From NCBI RefSeq assembly GCF_000327385.1, contig NW_008708797.1, positions 1,034,024 to 1,098,023 of the forward strand: a stretch of DNA of 64,000 bases, written 5' to 3'. Below the pieces are notes generated by a model. It was not told the origin of the DNA, searched no databases, and worked only from the letters and a program-made list of their open reading frames with translations. Below, piece by piece: positions 21,960-33,395 of the stretch (position 1 is its first letter; every line of letters starts with the position of its first letter). This stretch comes from Lottia gigantea. Its lineage: Eukaryota; Mollusca; Gastropoda; Lottiidae. A program made the position numbers and the translations under genes.

Positions 21960-22407
21960 TATTTACATTCGGTAGTGTTCGTACTTGAAGGATAAAGTTA
22001 TTTCCATAACATAGTTAAACCTATCATTATTGTCATTTGTACAAACGAATGGAAAAACATTAGAAAGTTCATCTGTAAGAGAAACAAATAACTTTGACAT
22101 TCATCACAAACTCGGAAATCGAGATTTGTTCCATCACCTTGTCTATTTTTAGTTGAAAGTTTTAGTGTATTTATACGCCGCATCCCACGTTGTCATAGGA
22201 GATGACATCATTACGACATCATTAGGTCATCGGAGATCACTACATGACAATAAAATGTAAATATTAGAATTTAATATATATAAATAAACAAAATATTCAC
22301 CCATAGAATTATCAAGAATGATTAAATTTCATTTTAAGTCAGGTTCACAATAGGACTGGTCAAAAAATATTCTTAAAAAACATCAAAGCATATATTACAA
22401 ATAAAAC

Positions 22408-22626
22408 TTATTTTTTAAATTTTGGTTCCAGTCTAAAATTGTCAGGAGATATTCCATGTTTTAAATTTATATGCTCACTAAGGCGAAATCTTTGACTACA
22501 TTGTTTTTCACAAAATGGACATTGAAAATAGATATTAAGATGAAATGCTTTAATGTGTTTAGCTACATTACTGCGACTGGAAAAATGTTTCCCACAAAAA
22601 GTACACATTGGACGTTCCACATCATC
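22408..22626 (-). CDS. M3: two-finger terminal exon
   Basis: Acceptor tttatattttag precedes GATGATGTGGAA; 72 residues. Fingers at 8-29 and 36-57, helices SRSNVAK and QRFRLSE, linker LNIYFQ. The second finger has Cys where most have the conserved Phe (CEKQCS), as in M1, M2 and M6, which groups these left-end exons. Confidence 0.92.
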   Translation of the reverse strand, partial: DDVERPMCTFCGKHFSSRSNVAKHIKAFHLNIYFQCPFCEKQCSQRFRLSEHINLKHGISPDNFRLEPKFKK

Positions 22627-23019
22627 CTAAAATATAAAGAAATTATTAAAAAAATACATAAAAAAACTTTAAATTTACACATATTTACCATGACATCTAT
22701 TTAAAACAGTAGATAATATGTTTGCATATCAATCATACAATAGGACCAAACTCATACGCATGTATTGTTCTTACATGGAAATAACACACACGAACATAGT
22801 TCATAGCCATCTTAAATCTCTGCCTCGATTGAAATATTTCAACTCAGCCTTCAAATCACAAATAAAGGTTTAGAAAATGAAGGCTTTGTTGAAATATTTG
22901 ACTTATTATGTCGAATAGTGATTCAACAATCAGACTTTACATTTAAAGAAATCCAAGTGTTGTGTCTATTGTAACAGGACATGCTTATCAATCAGGACTA
23001 CATTAGCAATTAAACATTA

Positions 23020-23223
23020 TCAATTTGTTTTATCAAGTTTGCTCAACTGGGCAGTATGAGATGCCTTGATATGATCGCGAAGTGAGTCTTTATATGCAAA
23101 TGTTTTGTTACAAAATGGACAGGTTTGACGAATATTTAAATGTTGTCCTTTAATATGACGATTTAGATGACCAGTTTGTTTAAATTTCTTTCCACACCAA
23201 CGACAAACTCGACCTTGGATCTC
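23020..23223 (-). CDS. M4: two-finger terminal exon
   Basis: Acceptor gttttttatttaag (AAG rather than TAG) precedes GAGATCCAAGGT; 67 residues. Fingers at 7-28 and 35-56, helices QTGHLNR and YKDSLRD, first pair CRWC. It pairs with M5: same AAG acceptor, same W-C first finger, same FAYK second finger. Confidence 0.9.
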   Translation of the reverse strand, partial: EIQGRVCRWCGKKFKQTGHLNRHIKGQHLNIRQTCPFCNKTFAYKDSLRDHIKASHTAQLSKLDKTN

Positions 23224-23535
23224 CTTAAATAAAAAACAATATAATTTTTCATCAATAATTCAGATTAGTAGTTTCAATTAAGGAAGTATATAAAATAGCA
23301 TATTGGGACCATGAAAATACAAATGGGACCATGAATGTAAAATTTCGAACTATTTATAATATTACCCTTTTTAATATAAATATCGAACCATTCATAAACC
23401 TCTATTTTTATATTGTGGCACATCAGAAATAAGCTGATGAATATTGATAATGCACTATCAAAATATGAGTAGTAGCATGGCTTAGAATATAACACAATGA
23501 ATATACATATGATTTTAAGAATATAGTTTAAGAAT

Positions 23536-23721
23536 TTAGAAGTTGTACTGTAAATGTATATGTTTCATGTGATACTTCAATGATTCTTTATAAGCAAATG
23601 CTTTTCCACACAGATTACAACATGGACGTATATTCATATGTTTACTCTTAATATGTCGATTGAGATGACGCTTGTGTTTAAATATCTTTTCACACCAATA
23701 ACAAGCTTGTCCCTCTGATCC
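23536..23721 (-). CDS. M5: two-finger terminal exon
   Basis: Acceptor ttttatatttaag precedes GGATCAGAGGGA; 61 residues. Fingers at 7-28 and 35-56, helices HKRHLNR and YKESLKY. The linker MNIRPC carries an extra Cys directly before the second Cys pair. Sister of M4. Confidence 0.9.
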   Translation of the reverse strand, partial: GSEGQACYWCEKIFKHKRHLNRHIKSKHMNIRPCCNLCGKAFAYKESLKYHMKHIHLQYNF

Positions 23722-24233
23722 CTTAAATATAAAATGAAAAATCCATTATATGTTTGACAAGATTTTAAAGAAACCTAATATCATCGCTAATAATCTTTTT
23801 TTTTAAAAAAAAAAAAAAAAAAAAAAAGATGTAAATACACTTTTTTGCTTTGCTAGTAGTTGAACCTTGATCAATATGTTCAGAATACTCACCAAGGAAA
23901 AGTGTGCTTAAGAAAAATGCAATTTTTCTGATATCATAGCATCATTTTTCAAAAATACATTCATAAGTTTAATTTTTAAGTCATTAGAAAACAGCTCTTT
24001 TGATTGGTGCGAAAAAATAACTTCTTAAATGAACACAAACTTCTAGTAACACAAATGTATAAATCATTTTCCTATAATTACAGAGAGATTGTATTAAGTA
24101 TTGAAGTCAATTCCTACTTTGTGTTACTTTTAAGTTTTCATTATCAAAGTCATCAAACATTACAATATCAATTACTAATATAAAATCCCAAAATAACTCA
24201 ATGATACACTCCTGTTTCACAAAGTAACACTCC

Positions 24234-24455
24234 CTATTCTTGACTAACTCCAAGTATTTTATGTTTACGTCGAATATGATCTCTTAAATGGTATTTTTGA
24301 CTACATAGTTTTCCACAAATAGGACAAGTGTGGACTTTATTTAAATGTATGCTATTGATGTGCCTCTTTAAACTTGATACATAATCAAACCATTTTTCAC
24401 AATGTGGACATTGAACTTTATCCTCATTATTACTGGTACCTCGTTTAAACTCAAC
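24234..24455 (-). CDS. M6: two-finger terminal exon with long leader
   Basis: Acceptor tttatttgttgtag precedes GTTGAGTTTAAA; 73 residues. A 15-residue charged leader, then fingers at 16-37 and 44-65, helices YVSSLKR and QKYHLRD, linker LNKVHT. The second finger (GKLCSQKYHLRDH) is closest to M1 and M2. Confidence 0.9.
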   Translation of the reverse strand, partial: VEFKRGTSNNEDKVQCPHCEKWFDYVSSLKRHINSIHLNKVHTCPICGKLCSQKYHLRDHIRRKHKILGVSQE

Positions 24456-24728
24456 CTACAACAAATAAATAAAATCTACTTAAATTAGGTTTTTTCAGTA
24501 TTATCACAATTTATTATCATTATTTGAGGTAAGGACACCACAAATCATCACCAGCCAATTTTTCAAATATTCTCCAGTCCCAGCAATACAATTTTGATGT
24601 TTTTTATTATAAAATTCAAATTATGTATAATGTGTTTATTTATTATAATATAGAATGAATTTATATTAAAATAATCAAATAAATAATAATTCAATGTTAA
24701 AATTACTTTTATGAATATTTTATTGGTA

Positions 24729-24730
<2 letters not shown>

Positions 24731-24767
<37 letters not shown>

Positions 24768-24770
24768 TAT
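24731..24770. repeat. (ATT)n microsatellite
   Basis: A run of ATT/TTA triplets in the spacer between M7 and M6. Confidence 0.9.
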
Positions 24771-24952
24771 TATGATAATGTATGGTACAAGTTAACATGA
24801 TGTGTATGTTGCATATATAGTGCTGTTTTTTATTATTAGGAAACTTGCCACAATTACACATTATAGACAGTAAAAATATTAGGAATTTTTCACAAAAAGT
24901 TTCACAGTAAGTAGTTATGCCTACAGATGGTCCACCATATTGTAATTGATCA

Positions 24953-25189
24953 CTAATGGTCAAAGCTACTTGTTATATTAATGTCATGAGAAGATATTGG
25001 AACTGGCCTCACACGATGAACACTCCACATATGATTGAACATATTGGCTTTTCTTGTGAACTCTCTATTGCAAATTTGACAAGAAACTCTGTAATTAAAA
25101 TGAAGTTGTTCAATATGTTTCTTGAGATTTCCCTTCAAAGTAAAACTCTTGCCACAGACTTGACATTGATATCTTCTTGATGGTTTATC
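24953..25189 (-). CDS. M7: two-finger terminal exon
   Basis: Acceptor tattttctag precedes GATAAACCATCA; 78 residues. Fingers at 9-30 and 37-58, helices LKGNLKK and RKANMFN, linker FNYRVS, and a 20-residue tail. The first-finger helix is the same as in M8, M18 and M21. Confidence 0.92.
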   Translation of the reverse strand, partial: DKPSRRYQCQVCGKSFTLKGNLKKHIEQLHFNYRVSCQICNREFTRKANMFNHMWSVHRVRPVPISSHDINITSSFDH

Positions 25190-25713
25190 CTAGAAAATAT
25201 TAAAAATATAACAACCTTTAATTCTTAAATCTTTAATTATAAAACATTGCTATCATTGAACTAAATGATAGATAGAATCAAATCAATGACAAGATAATTT
25301 CTGTCAAAGATACATATTCAGAGCATGTATATACATAATATAGATAAAATTATTCATTTTCATCTTTGAAATATGATATTATAACAGACTTGTGTCATTC
25401 ATTTCCTAACAATGTATTTTGAATGAAATAAATGTTGAATTTGATTGAACCTTTATAATGAAACTAATACTAATATACACAAAGTGTGTTTGTATTTTGG
25501 GTAAATGCAGTGAAAACACTACTCTCCAAATAGCATAGTTATAGTGAAGATGAAAAAATACAAAAGTAAATTCCAAGAGATTGAACTACAATCACACATG
25601 ATAAATGTAATTGTCTATATTTACATGAAAATAACACAATTATGGAAAAAAAGTAGAATAAATGTGATAATGTCACAAGCATTTTAATAATAATCATTAG
25701 ATATAAGTACACT

Positions 25714-25945
25714 TTTCACAATAACCATTTGATAGTACAGTTCACAATAACCATTTGATAGTACAGTTCACATGATAGTACATGATTCACACTAATCCTT
25801 GATAGTACATGATTCACACTAATCCTTGATCTTAGATGTTTTACAATAATCCTTGATAGTACATGATTTACACTAATCCTTGATCTTACATGTTTGACAA
25901 TAATCCTAGACAGAACATGTTTTACAATAATCCTAGACAGAACAT
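25714..25945. repeat. ~26-28-bp tandem repeat, ~9 copies
   Basis: Variants of TTCACACTAATCCTTGATAG and TACATGA repeat through the intron upstream of M7's exon. A minus-strand frame across it is a by-product of the repeat. Confidence 0.85.
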
Positions 25946-26349
25946 AAGTCTTCAGATGGGTAAATAAATTGATTTTTTTTATTGACTTCAGTTTGTAGAT
26001 ATATACATACAAAATTCAAAATACGATGAATATAAAAAGTTTGGTCTAATCTGATATAATCTAATCTGGTCTAATCTAATGTGTCAGAAAGTGAGTGCAA
26101 AATCTTCAGTTCTGAAGTGCTGCTATCATTCAATATTTCACTGCAGAAGAGTGACAAATTGTCAACATACTTTATGCAAATTTCCCTCTAGATCCTAACA
26201 AGATGTTATATTGTTTGTTATTAGGTCCACTAAGTTGCCTTAAAACTGGCCACAAAATAAATTATTAACTTTTTATAAGAATGAATGATTAAATTAAGAA
26301 TTGACAAATGATATGAGTATCATCTAAGAAACACAAATGTTGCAAATGT

Positions 26350-26526
26350 TTAAAACATTTTATGCACATTAGCCATGTGTGTTTTCATATTACCACGCTG
26401 AGTAAAATTTTTACCACAAACAGGGCAGATAACTCTTTCATTCAAATGTTGTTGAACTATGTGTTTCTTCAAATTTCCTTTTAATGTATAGTTTTTACCA
26501 CATATAGAACAATGGATTAATTTACC
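26350..26526 (-). CDS. M8: two-finger terminal exon
   Basis: Acceptor ttctatcttttgtag precedes GGTAAATTAATC; 58 residues. Fingers at 6-27 and 34-55, helices LKGNLKK and QRGNMKT, linker LNERVI. Only three residues follow the last His. Confidence 0.92.
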   Translation of the reverse strand, partial: GKLIHCSICGKNYTLKGNLKKHIVQQHLNERVICPVCGKNFTQRGNMKTHMANVHKMF

Positions 26527-26799
26527 CTACAAAAGATAGAATTGCAAGAATAATTTTCTGTTAAAAAAATAACATATGCACAGCAAGCGGTCGAATGAAA
26601 ACACCCTTATTTCAAATTTGATAACATTAATAATCATACATCTTAATTGTAATTCTTAACATTTTTATCCCAAGAGTATTTTACATTTTACTATGCGCCT
26701 TAAAAGGTTGTTATTTCAAATAGGTCAAATAATTGTTGTTAGTCTTTAACTTTCAAACACTTCAATCATTTGTTTTATCCATAGGATTGCTGGATTATC

Positions 26800-27195
26800 T
26801 TTCGAAAACATCAAACTATTTCCAGTTGTCACCCATTAAATACTCACAAATTACTTGATCTCTCCTTTTTAAACAAGTCAAGATATTGTTAATAGTTATC
26901 TTTTGAACAAGTCTAAATATTGCCAGTTGTAATCAATTAAATATGTCAAAATATCATCAGTTGTTGTTATCATTGAAATATGTGAAAATATTGTCAGTTG
27001 TTACCATTTAAATTTTAAGTAAAAATATTGTTGTAAGATAAAAATAAATCAAAAATTGTCGAGTCAAATCATTGTCAGGTGTTATCATTTAAATATAAGT
27101 CAATATATTGTCAATAGTTATATTTTGATCATGTCTAAATATTATCACCTTTTGTATTTAGGAAATGTCAAAATATTGCCATCTTTTAATTAAAT
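26800..27195. repeat. Diverged tandem repeat, ~60-bp unit
   Basis: The words AAATATTGTCAGTTGTTA, CATTTAAATAT and AAGTCAAAATATTG recur through the spacer between M9 and M8. Confidence 0.7.
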
Positions 27196-27214
27196 AAGTC
27201 CAGAACATGTATTG

Positions 27215-27421
27215 CTACATGTTCTTAATCCTCATATTGAATAAATGTACACCCTTGATGTGAGTTTTTAATGAACTTTTTTGAGTAAACCTTTTCCCAC
27301 ATTGCGGACAATCAAATCTGACATTTAGATGCTTCCCTTCCATATGCTGTTTCCAATTTCCTTTATGAGAAAACCACTTATCACAAATAGAACAATAGTG
27401 AGGTGTCCGATAGATAGGATT
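27215..27421 (-). CDS. M9: two-finger terminal exon
   Basis: Acceptor gttactattttattttccag precedes AATCCTATCTAT; 68 residues. Fingers at 10-31 and 38-59, helices HKGNWKQ and QKSSLKT, linker LNVRFD. It is related to M11 (CDKWFSHKGN / CNKWFSHKGN). Confidence 0.92.
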   Translation of the reverse strand, partial: NPIYRTPHYCSICDKWFSHKGNWKQHMEGKHLNVRFDCPQCGKRFTQKSSLKTHIKGVHLFNMRIKNM

Positions 27422-27565
27422 CTGGAAAATAAAATAGTAACAATTTAGAATCTTTGAAAATATAGAAAGTTTAAAGGTAATATTTCCCGAAACTTCTATT
27501 AGTCTAGTGTAAAATTTGGTTGAATAAATCAACACAATGATATAGTCAGTAATCAAGATCAATAT

Positions 27566-27893
27566 TCAGTTATCAAATTTACAATCAGTTATCATATAAA
27601 CAACTTAGATATCAAATTTATAACTCAGTTATCAAATTTATAATTCAGTAATCAAATTTATAATTAAGTTATCATATTTACAACTCAGTTAACAAATTAA
27701 TAATTCAGTAATCAAATTTATAATTCAGTAATCAAATGTATAACTCAGTTAACAAATTTATAACTCAGTTAAAAAATTTATAATTCAGTTATCAAATTTA
27801 TAACTCAATTATCAAATTTATAACTCAGTTAACCAATTTACAATTCAGTTATCAAATTTATAACTCAGTTAACAAATTTATAATTCAGTTATT
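27566..27893. repeat. ~20-bp tandem repeat, ~16 copies
   Basis: Unit close to TTATCAAATTTATAACTCAG with small variants. It lies in the spacer upstream of M9. Confidence 0.9.
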
Positions 27894-28164
27894 AAGGATA
27901 TTTCCAAGTTACCAATGTTGTTAGAAACTACTAGTTACTCAATTGTTATCAGCAATAATCAGTTATGAAAGTCAATACATATATGTTTTTAAAGTTATCA
28001 AAACCTAAGTGTGATTATCACATCGCAGTTAAGAAAAAATGATTTTGTCAAGGTAATGTTATAAAATAGTTTACGCATTGTAAAAATGTTGTCAAAGTTA
28101 GTCAAGGAATGAGATATTATCATTAACTCAAATTTTTTAACATAAGTTTTATTGTATCTTGTTG

Positions 28165-28395
28165 TTACACATTATTTTTCAAATTATCACGTTGTTTCAT
28201 GTACTCAGCTGGATTTGTTAAGCCATGAAGTTGTTGAAGATGATGTCGCACTGCCTGACGCTTAGTAAAACTTTTACCACATATTGGACATGAAATCCTC
28301 TGATTAAAATGTTTAGTCTTTAAATGTTGTATCATATTCCCTCTATGTGAAAATATTTTATGACAAACTGGACAGATCTGTTGATCATAATATCC
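28165..28395 (-). CDS. M10: two-finger terminal exon
   Basis: Acceptor cttattttttgtctttgtag precedes GGATATTATGAT; 76 residues. Fingers at 8-29 and 36-57, helices HRGNMIQ and KRQAVRH, linker FNQRIS. A 19-residue hydrophilic tail follows. Confidence 0.92.
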   Translation of the reverse strand, partial: GYYDQQICPVCHKIFSHRGNMIQHLKTKHFNQRISCPICGKSFTKRQAVRHHLQQLHGLTNPAEYMKQRDNLKNNV

Positions 28396-28649
28396 CTACA
28401 AAGACAAAAAATAAGAATATTATCATTTACGCTTAATTCATTAATAATTTATTTTTCTTTTGAAGTAATTGCTATAAAATACTATTCAACTCTAAAATAA
28501 ACCTACTAACAAAATCCTATTAATCTTAGAAACTTTGAAAACCTGGGAAATTGAAGATCATTATTGATATGACTGTATACTGGAATTTTTATGTTTGTAT
28601 CATTTTGAAGTATTATATGTTATAATGTGTCTGTGAATGGATGGATTAA

Positions 28650-28922
28650 AGGGACAGATGCACCCTTTTTGGACCAATCATACCTTCGTCCCAGAAATGG
28701 AAATTTTCTTTAGCTAGGCCTATTAGTAAGTGTTCACAGCTCACCTTCAAAATTTGAGCCTTCGTCTTTTCTTGAGACATTGTCACATATAAAAAAAGAC
28801 ATCAAAAGAAATAGAAAGATTCCTATTTTGAGATATTTTTAAGGAATTATGCCATTTGAAAACATTTCTAGTACTACTGAAGACTATTTACTTATACCCC
28901 CCAAAGTGGTGTATCTGTCCCT
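28650..28922. mobile_element. MITE, family B
   Basis: Left end AGGGACAGATGCACC after TTAA (28646-28649), right end GTATCTGTCCCT before TTCA. The TTAA target preference, also seen at the other copies, is typical of piggyBac-type elements. No coding sequence. Confidence 0.8.
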
Positions 28923-28961
28923 TTCATGATTTTCAAATAGAGTTGTCAGTTTTTTCAGCTA

Positions 28962-29141
28962 CTACTTAGACCCATGGATACTTAGTAGATGAGTTTTAAC
29001 ACGATTTTTCTGAGTAAAAAATTTTCCACAAATAGGACAGACAAACTTTTCTTTAAAATGTATAGTTCGTATGTGCTGCTTCAAATTTCCTTTATGAGAA
29101 AACCATTTATTACAAAGTGAACAATAATTCTCAGAACTTCC
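28962..29141 (-). CDS. M11: two-finger terminal exon
   Basis: Acceptor ttttatctttttag precedes GGAAGTTCTGAG; 59 residues. Fingers at 7-28 and 35-56, helices HKGNLKQ and QKNRVKT, linker FKEKFV. Only 119 bp separate its acceptor from the stop of M12. Confidence 0.92.
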   Translation of the reverse strand, partial: GSSENYCSLCNKWFSHKGNLKQHIRTIHFKEKFVCPICGKFFTQKNRVKTHLLSIHGSK

Positions 29142-29260
29142 CTAAAAAAGATAAAAATAAACACACATTAATATTTTAATTTTTGCTGCCTTATTCACAC
29201 ATATTGGAAAAACTAATAGATAATGAGTATCATTGAAAATACAAAGAAATTAATGATCTA

Positions 29261-29449
29261 TTAGACGGCCAACTGATGAATTCTCTTGAGATGAACTTTT
29301 AAACAAATCTTCTGAGAAAACTGTTTTCCACACAAATGACAATCAAAGGTTCTATTAAAATGTTTATTACGAATATGTTGGTTTAAATTACTGCGACGTG
29401 AATAACCTTTGCCACAAATTGTACAACTAACATTTACTGACATTATCCC
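29261..29449 (-). CDS. M12: two-finger terminal exon
   Basis: Acceptor ttttgttttttattttag precedes GGGATAATGTCA; 62 residues. Fingers at 9-30 and 37-58, helices RRSNLNQ and QKICLKV, linker FNRTFD. Confidence 0.92.
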   Translation of the reverse strand, partial: GIMSVNVSCTICGKGYSRRSNLNQHIRNKHFNRTFDCHLCGKQFSQKICLKVHLKRIHQLAV

Positions 29450-29928
29450 CTAAAATAAAAAACAAAATCTTGTTAAGTTTCATGAATTATTAAATTAAAT
29501 TTATTAGATAACCAAAAAACTCATCGTAAATATTGTATACTTTAAGTCTTGTTTAATTTAAAATGTATCTAGATAATCCTACATATACCTAACACCTATC
29601 TAACAGTGCATTCAATACTTTCAACTTCAAAATGGGCCTGTGTCATACTTTGTATGGGAAAACTTTAAAGTAATCCATTTTATTGTCAATGATGAAGTCT
29701 CATTGCAATAAATCTATATTCTATTCTATCTAGCATCTAGACAATTGCAGATTCAGCAGAGTGTAAAATAGTTCTGCTGTTACTGATTGTGACCCTGATA
29801 GATGTAACACAAATGAAATGTCTCCATCCACTTTTGGAAAGATGAAAACAAGTCTGATCTGCTGGATCACTTGATAAGTTTTTTCTTTCTCACAACTCAT
29901 ATTAGTTTCACAAAATAGTTTCTTGTAT

Positions 29929-30132
29929 TCATTTCAAATAGGTAATATACTTGAGGTTGAAATGAAATTTCTGAATGTGTGTTTTTAAAGAGCTTCGCTG
30001 GGTGAACTTACTACCACATATAGAACAATCATATCGAACATTTAAATGCTTTCCTTTCACATGTGCCTTCATATTTGCCTTTTTAGAGAATAATTTTCCA
30101 CACACTGGACATTGAACATCCAATATATCACC
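29929..30132 (-). CDS. M13: two-finger terminal exon
   Basis: Acceptor ctgctttattttatag precedes GGTGATATATTG; 67 residues. Fingers at 8-29 and 36-57, helices KKANMKA and QRSSLKT, linker LNVRYD. The stop of M14 is just 62 bp upstream of this exon, and the two share the NMKAH first-finger helix. Confidence 0.92.
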   Translation of the reverse strand, partial: GDILDVQCPVCGKLFSKKANMKAHVKGKHLNVRYDCSICGSKFTQRSSLKTHIQKFHFNLKYITYLK

Positions 30133-30194
30133 CTATAAAATAAAGCAGAATACTATATTTCAGTTTGTCATTTAACAAACCACTAACAATGGTT

Positions 30195-30380
30195 TTAAGA
30201 CTGATTAAAATGAAGTGTTTGTATGTGAACTTTTAATGAACCACGCTGAGTGAACTTTCGTCCACAAATGGGGCAATCATGTTTTATTTTCCAATGTCTT
30301 GCTTTTAAATGTGCCTTCATATTTCCTTTATGTGAAAACACTTTTCCACACTCTGGACATTGATCATTCAAGCCATCTTC
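30195..30380 (-). CDS. M14: two-finger terminal exon
   Basis: Acceptor ttctttatattatag precedes GAAGATGGCTTG; 61 residues. Fingers at 8-29 and 36-57, helices HKGNMKA and QRGSLKV, unusual linker WKIKHD (Trp for Leu). Sister of M13. Confidence 0.92.
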   Translation of the reverse strand, partial: EDGLNDQCPECGKVFSHKGNMKAHLKARHWKIKHDCPICGRKFTQRGSLKVHIQTLHFNQS

Positions 30381-31061
30381 CTATAATATAAAGAAGAATT
30401 TCCAGTCAATGTAATTGTAGTTCAGCACATTATTATTACACTATATATAAGAAATAGGTAGTGTGATATGTCAAACAGTACATATTGTATATCTCAGTTT
30501 ATAGTATTATTATTATAAAGAATGATTGGACTATTTTCAAATAATATGAGAAATGTGCAAAAATGTTGTAAAGTTCAATCCCAAAATTAGCACCCATTTT
30601 TGGCCACAATACAACACATCATACATGGACAATATTAGCTAAGAGTAATCCATGTTTCATCATCATTACATTGTGTAACTTTAATGTCTCAAAATTACAA
30701 TAGCTTTCCCTGCACTGAAAACCCATGGTCTTTTTTTTTTAATTTTTCAATACAACCATTCAACAACTTTTTTTTAGCTGTTGATCTGATTTCCATGTAT
30801 GATTATATGGATGATCTAATGTAGCTGTACAAGTTATTATTTTGATTCAGTGTTTTTAATCAAGTATCACATACAAGTTTAATGATTTATATAGACACTG
30901 ATTATTTAGTTAAGTTGTACAAGTAATTTCAATTAAGTCAAATATTAGTACTAAGAAACAGTCCTACAACCAAAACACCATATATTTAGGTTATTCAGTA
31001 AAATTATGATTTGATACAGGTAAGAGATATGTCATCATTAAGTGTGGTGGAGTTAGTTGAT

Positions 31062-31247
31062 TTACATTTGATGTACTCTATATAGATGTTTCCTCATAGA
31101 ACCATTCTGTGTAAATGTTTGATGACAAACAGGACATGTAAATTTCACATTAAAATGTTTCCCTTGCATATGCTTCTTAAGGTTGCCTTTACTAGTTAAT
31201 CTTTGCTGACAAATATAACACACAAAATTAGGTCTTGATGATTTATT
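31062..31247 (-). CDS. M15: two-finger terminal exon
   Basis: Acceptor gtttcattttattttgtag precedes AATAAATCATCA; 61 residues. Fingers at 10-31 and 38-59, helices SKGNLKK and QNGSMRK, linker FNVKFT. Finger 1 has Leu in place of the aromatic core residue (CQQRLTSKG). Confidence 0.9.
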   Translation of the reverse strand, partial: NKSSRPNFVCYICQQRLTSKGNLKKHMQGKHFNVKFTCPVCHQTFTQNGSMRKHLYRVHQM

Positions 31248-31833
31248 CTACAAAATAAAATGAAACATTTTTAGATCTAGATACTGTATGCATTCCATAG
31301 GATTTATCCCAAAACAAAGTAAAACATATTTTATCTGTCATTTCAAATGTTAACAAAATGAAATTTTAAATCATTTCCTAGGTATGTCATTTGACCCATA
31401 AAATCATGAGGTTTGATAACTTCACATTTCTCTGATGGAAGGAGTAAATGCACCTGATTCTGACCAACATTTTGGACTGAATGTTCTAATTTGTGATTAA
31501 TTGATACAAGTACCCGTGTCTTTTTATACAAACAATGTACAGAAATACAGTAACTTCTTAGTTTTGATATCAATCAAATGTCTGTAAACGACTCACTGAT
31601 AAAGTTAACAGGAAATTAAGAGGATGTGCCACAAAAGGAAGTTTAGAGATTTTCCAAAATAAACATTTTACTAGAAAATGATTTTGAATGCGTTTCAGCC
31701 GAAACCAAAAATTACATAATCATTTTTCTAAAATTCCACCTACAGCCAACAAAACACCTTGTACACTACAGGTACTAAACTAAAACATCATGTATGATTC
31801 TATTTATCATATCATTCATGATACAATATTATA

Positions 31834-32040
31834 TTATAGTGCCAGTTTGTGAATTGTTCGCATATGAAGTTTTAAAGAACTTTTCTGTGTAAATGTCCGA
31901 GAACAGAATGTACATGAAAAGCGAAGATTAAAATGTTTTCCTTCCATATGTTGTCTTAAATTTCCTTTTGAAGAAAAAACCTTGTAACAAACAGGACATG
32001 GTATTTTCTTTTCTCTGGTATTCATGTCAACAATGGCATC
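31834..32040 (-). CDS. M16: two-finger terminal exon
   Basis: Acceptor tctctgtatattgtag precedes GATGCCATTGTT; 68 residues. Fingers at 15-36 and 43-64, helices SKGNLRQ and QKSSLKL, linker FNLRFS. Confidence 0.92.
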   Translation of the reverse strand, partial: DAIVDMNTREKKIPCPVCYKVFSSKGNLRQHMEGKHFNLRFSCTFCSRTFTQKSSLKLHMRTIHKLAL

Positions 32041-32438
32041 CTACAATATACAGAGAACAGAAATTAACAACAATTATACTGTCTGTATATATATATATAT
32101 ATGAAATTGCACGTAAGTGTTAACATGAGCATCCATGGAATTTGACAATTTTGGCAAACATTCAAGGCAATAAGAATTGTTTGTGAACAAGTTTATTCAA
32201 TGCCAGAATTGATCTTTACTGCTGTATTTTAGTATTTATAGTTATTTATTATCAATATCACTCAATAGAATTCTTAGAAGTCATACTCACATATTACATT
32301 ATATTTGATTTCTGATTTGTTTTTCTTACAATGAATTTTGTAAATGTTAATGTGAAACATGTAAAAGTACTTATTTATATAAGAGCAGACATAGTTAAAA
32401 TTTATCTAATCATTGATATTACAATTACATTATTTCAA

Positions 32439-32636
32439 CTATGGAAGTTTGTGCTGATCTCTGATGTGTATTTTAAGATATCCCTTTTGTAAAAAACTTT
32501 TGCCACAAATAGGACAATGACTTCGAATTTTCATGTGTTGTCCTTTAATATGTTTAGTTAAGTTACTCTTATAGTTAAACTGTTTTCCACAAAATTCACA
32601 TTCTAGTTTCGCCATACTCCCGGAAAAATTACTCCA
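32439..32636 (-). CDS. M17: two-finger terminal exon
   Basis: Acceptor tttttcttattttgtag precedes TGGAGTAATTTT, one of the few exons not starting with G. 65 residues, fingers at 13-34 and 41-62, helices YKSNLTK and QKGYLKI, linker MKIRSH. Confidence 0.92.
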   Translation of the reverse strand, partial: WSNFSGSMAKLECEFCGKQFNYKSNLTKHIKGQHMKIRSHCPICGKSFLQKGYLKIHIRDQHKLP

Positions 32637-33395
32637 CTACAAAATAAGAAAAAATAAATTAGCTAACAGAATTCTTGTTCCTTCATATTCTATATAATAT
32701 ATAATTCATTACTAGTAAAATTAGAGTTGAGAAGAATATTTTTGTATGATTCAAAACTAAACATGTGCACTTTATTTTGAGGTAGGTAGTTTCTAATGTA
32801 TAGAATATAAGTCTGACTTATAAAGTTTTAATTACTTTATTCTATCCAAATATAAAAGGGATTGCCCATGATGTAGAAGATGTTAACAATAATTTTGTCT
32901 TTAACAGACTATGTGATAAATTTGGTCTTAATTTGATTGAATTAAATTTTGATGTTATAGCTGTACTAGTTATAGCAACTTTTAGGTGTCCCTTTCCAGG
33001 CATCTGTAATCTTAACATTTTGCAAAATTTTAAAAAGTCTCAAGATAAGGAAGAACAACCATGAAAAATATAATATTTATTATAACCAAACAGACATTTC
33101 TGCAAGTGTTACTTTACAGATATATTTACAGTAACAGAGATAACACAATTACAGAATTCTAGACATTTTACATAAATTGAGAAAAATGCAGAGAATAAAT
33201 GCCAATACAGATTGAAAATTAAAACTTTTTCAAAAGGTTTGACTTGACCGTAATAAAAAAACAAAAATATTCAATCAAAATGCATCGATTCAACTAGATA
33301 CATCGAAGACCCACTACCAGCATTGTCTCAAAATAAATTTTAAGATATAGCAAATTCTGGCAGTGAGCCCTCGATATGATGGTCCATATCATTGG
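32637..33395. other. Spacer, nothing recognised
   Basis: AT-rich sequence between M18 and M17 without frames, fingers or clear repeats. Confidence 0.4.

Noticed and set aside
21998-22183. Minus-strand frame with a CDEC pair that could be a decayed finger
   Set aside because: No matching His positions, linker or acceptor; one Cys-x2-Cys is not enough.
22471-22704. Plus-strand frames opposite minus finger exons (also at 24956, 43006, 48387, 49135, 52482, 58799, 59074)
   Set aside because: Mirror-image frames of the conserved finger codons on the other strand; they lack acceptors and domains.
25716-26012. 98-codon minus-strand frame
   Set aside because: Created by the 26-28-bp tandem repeat; the peptide is a simple repeat.
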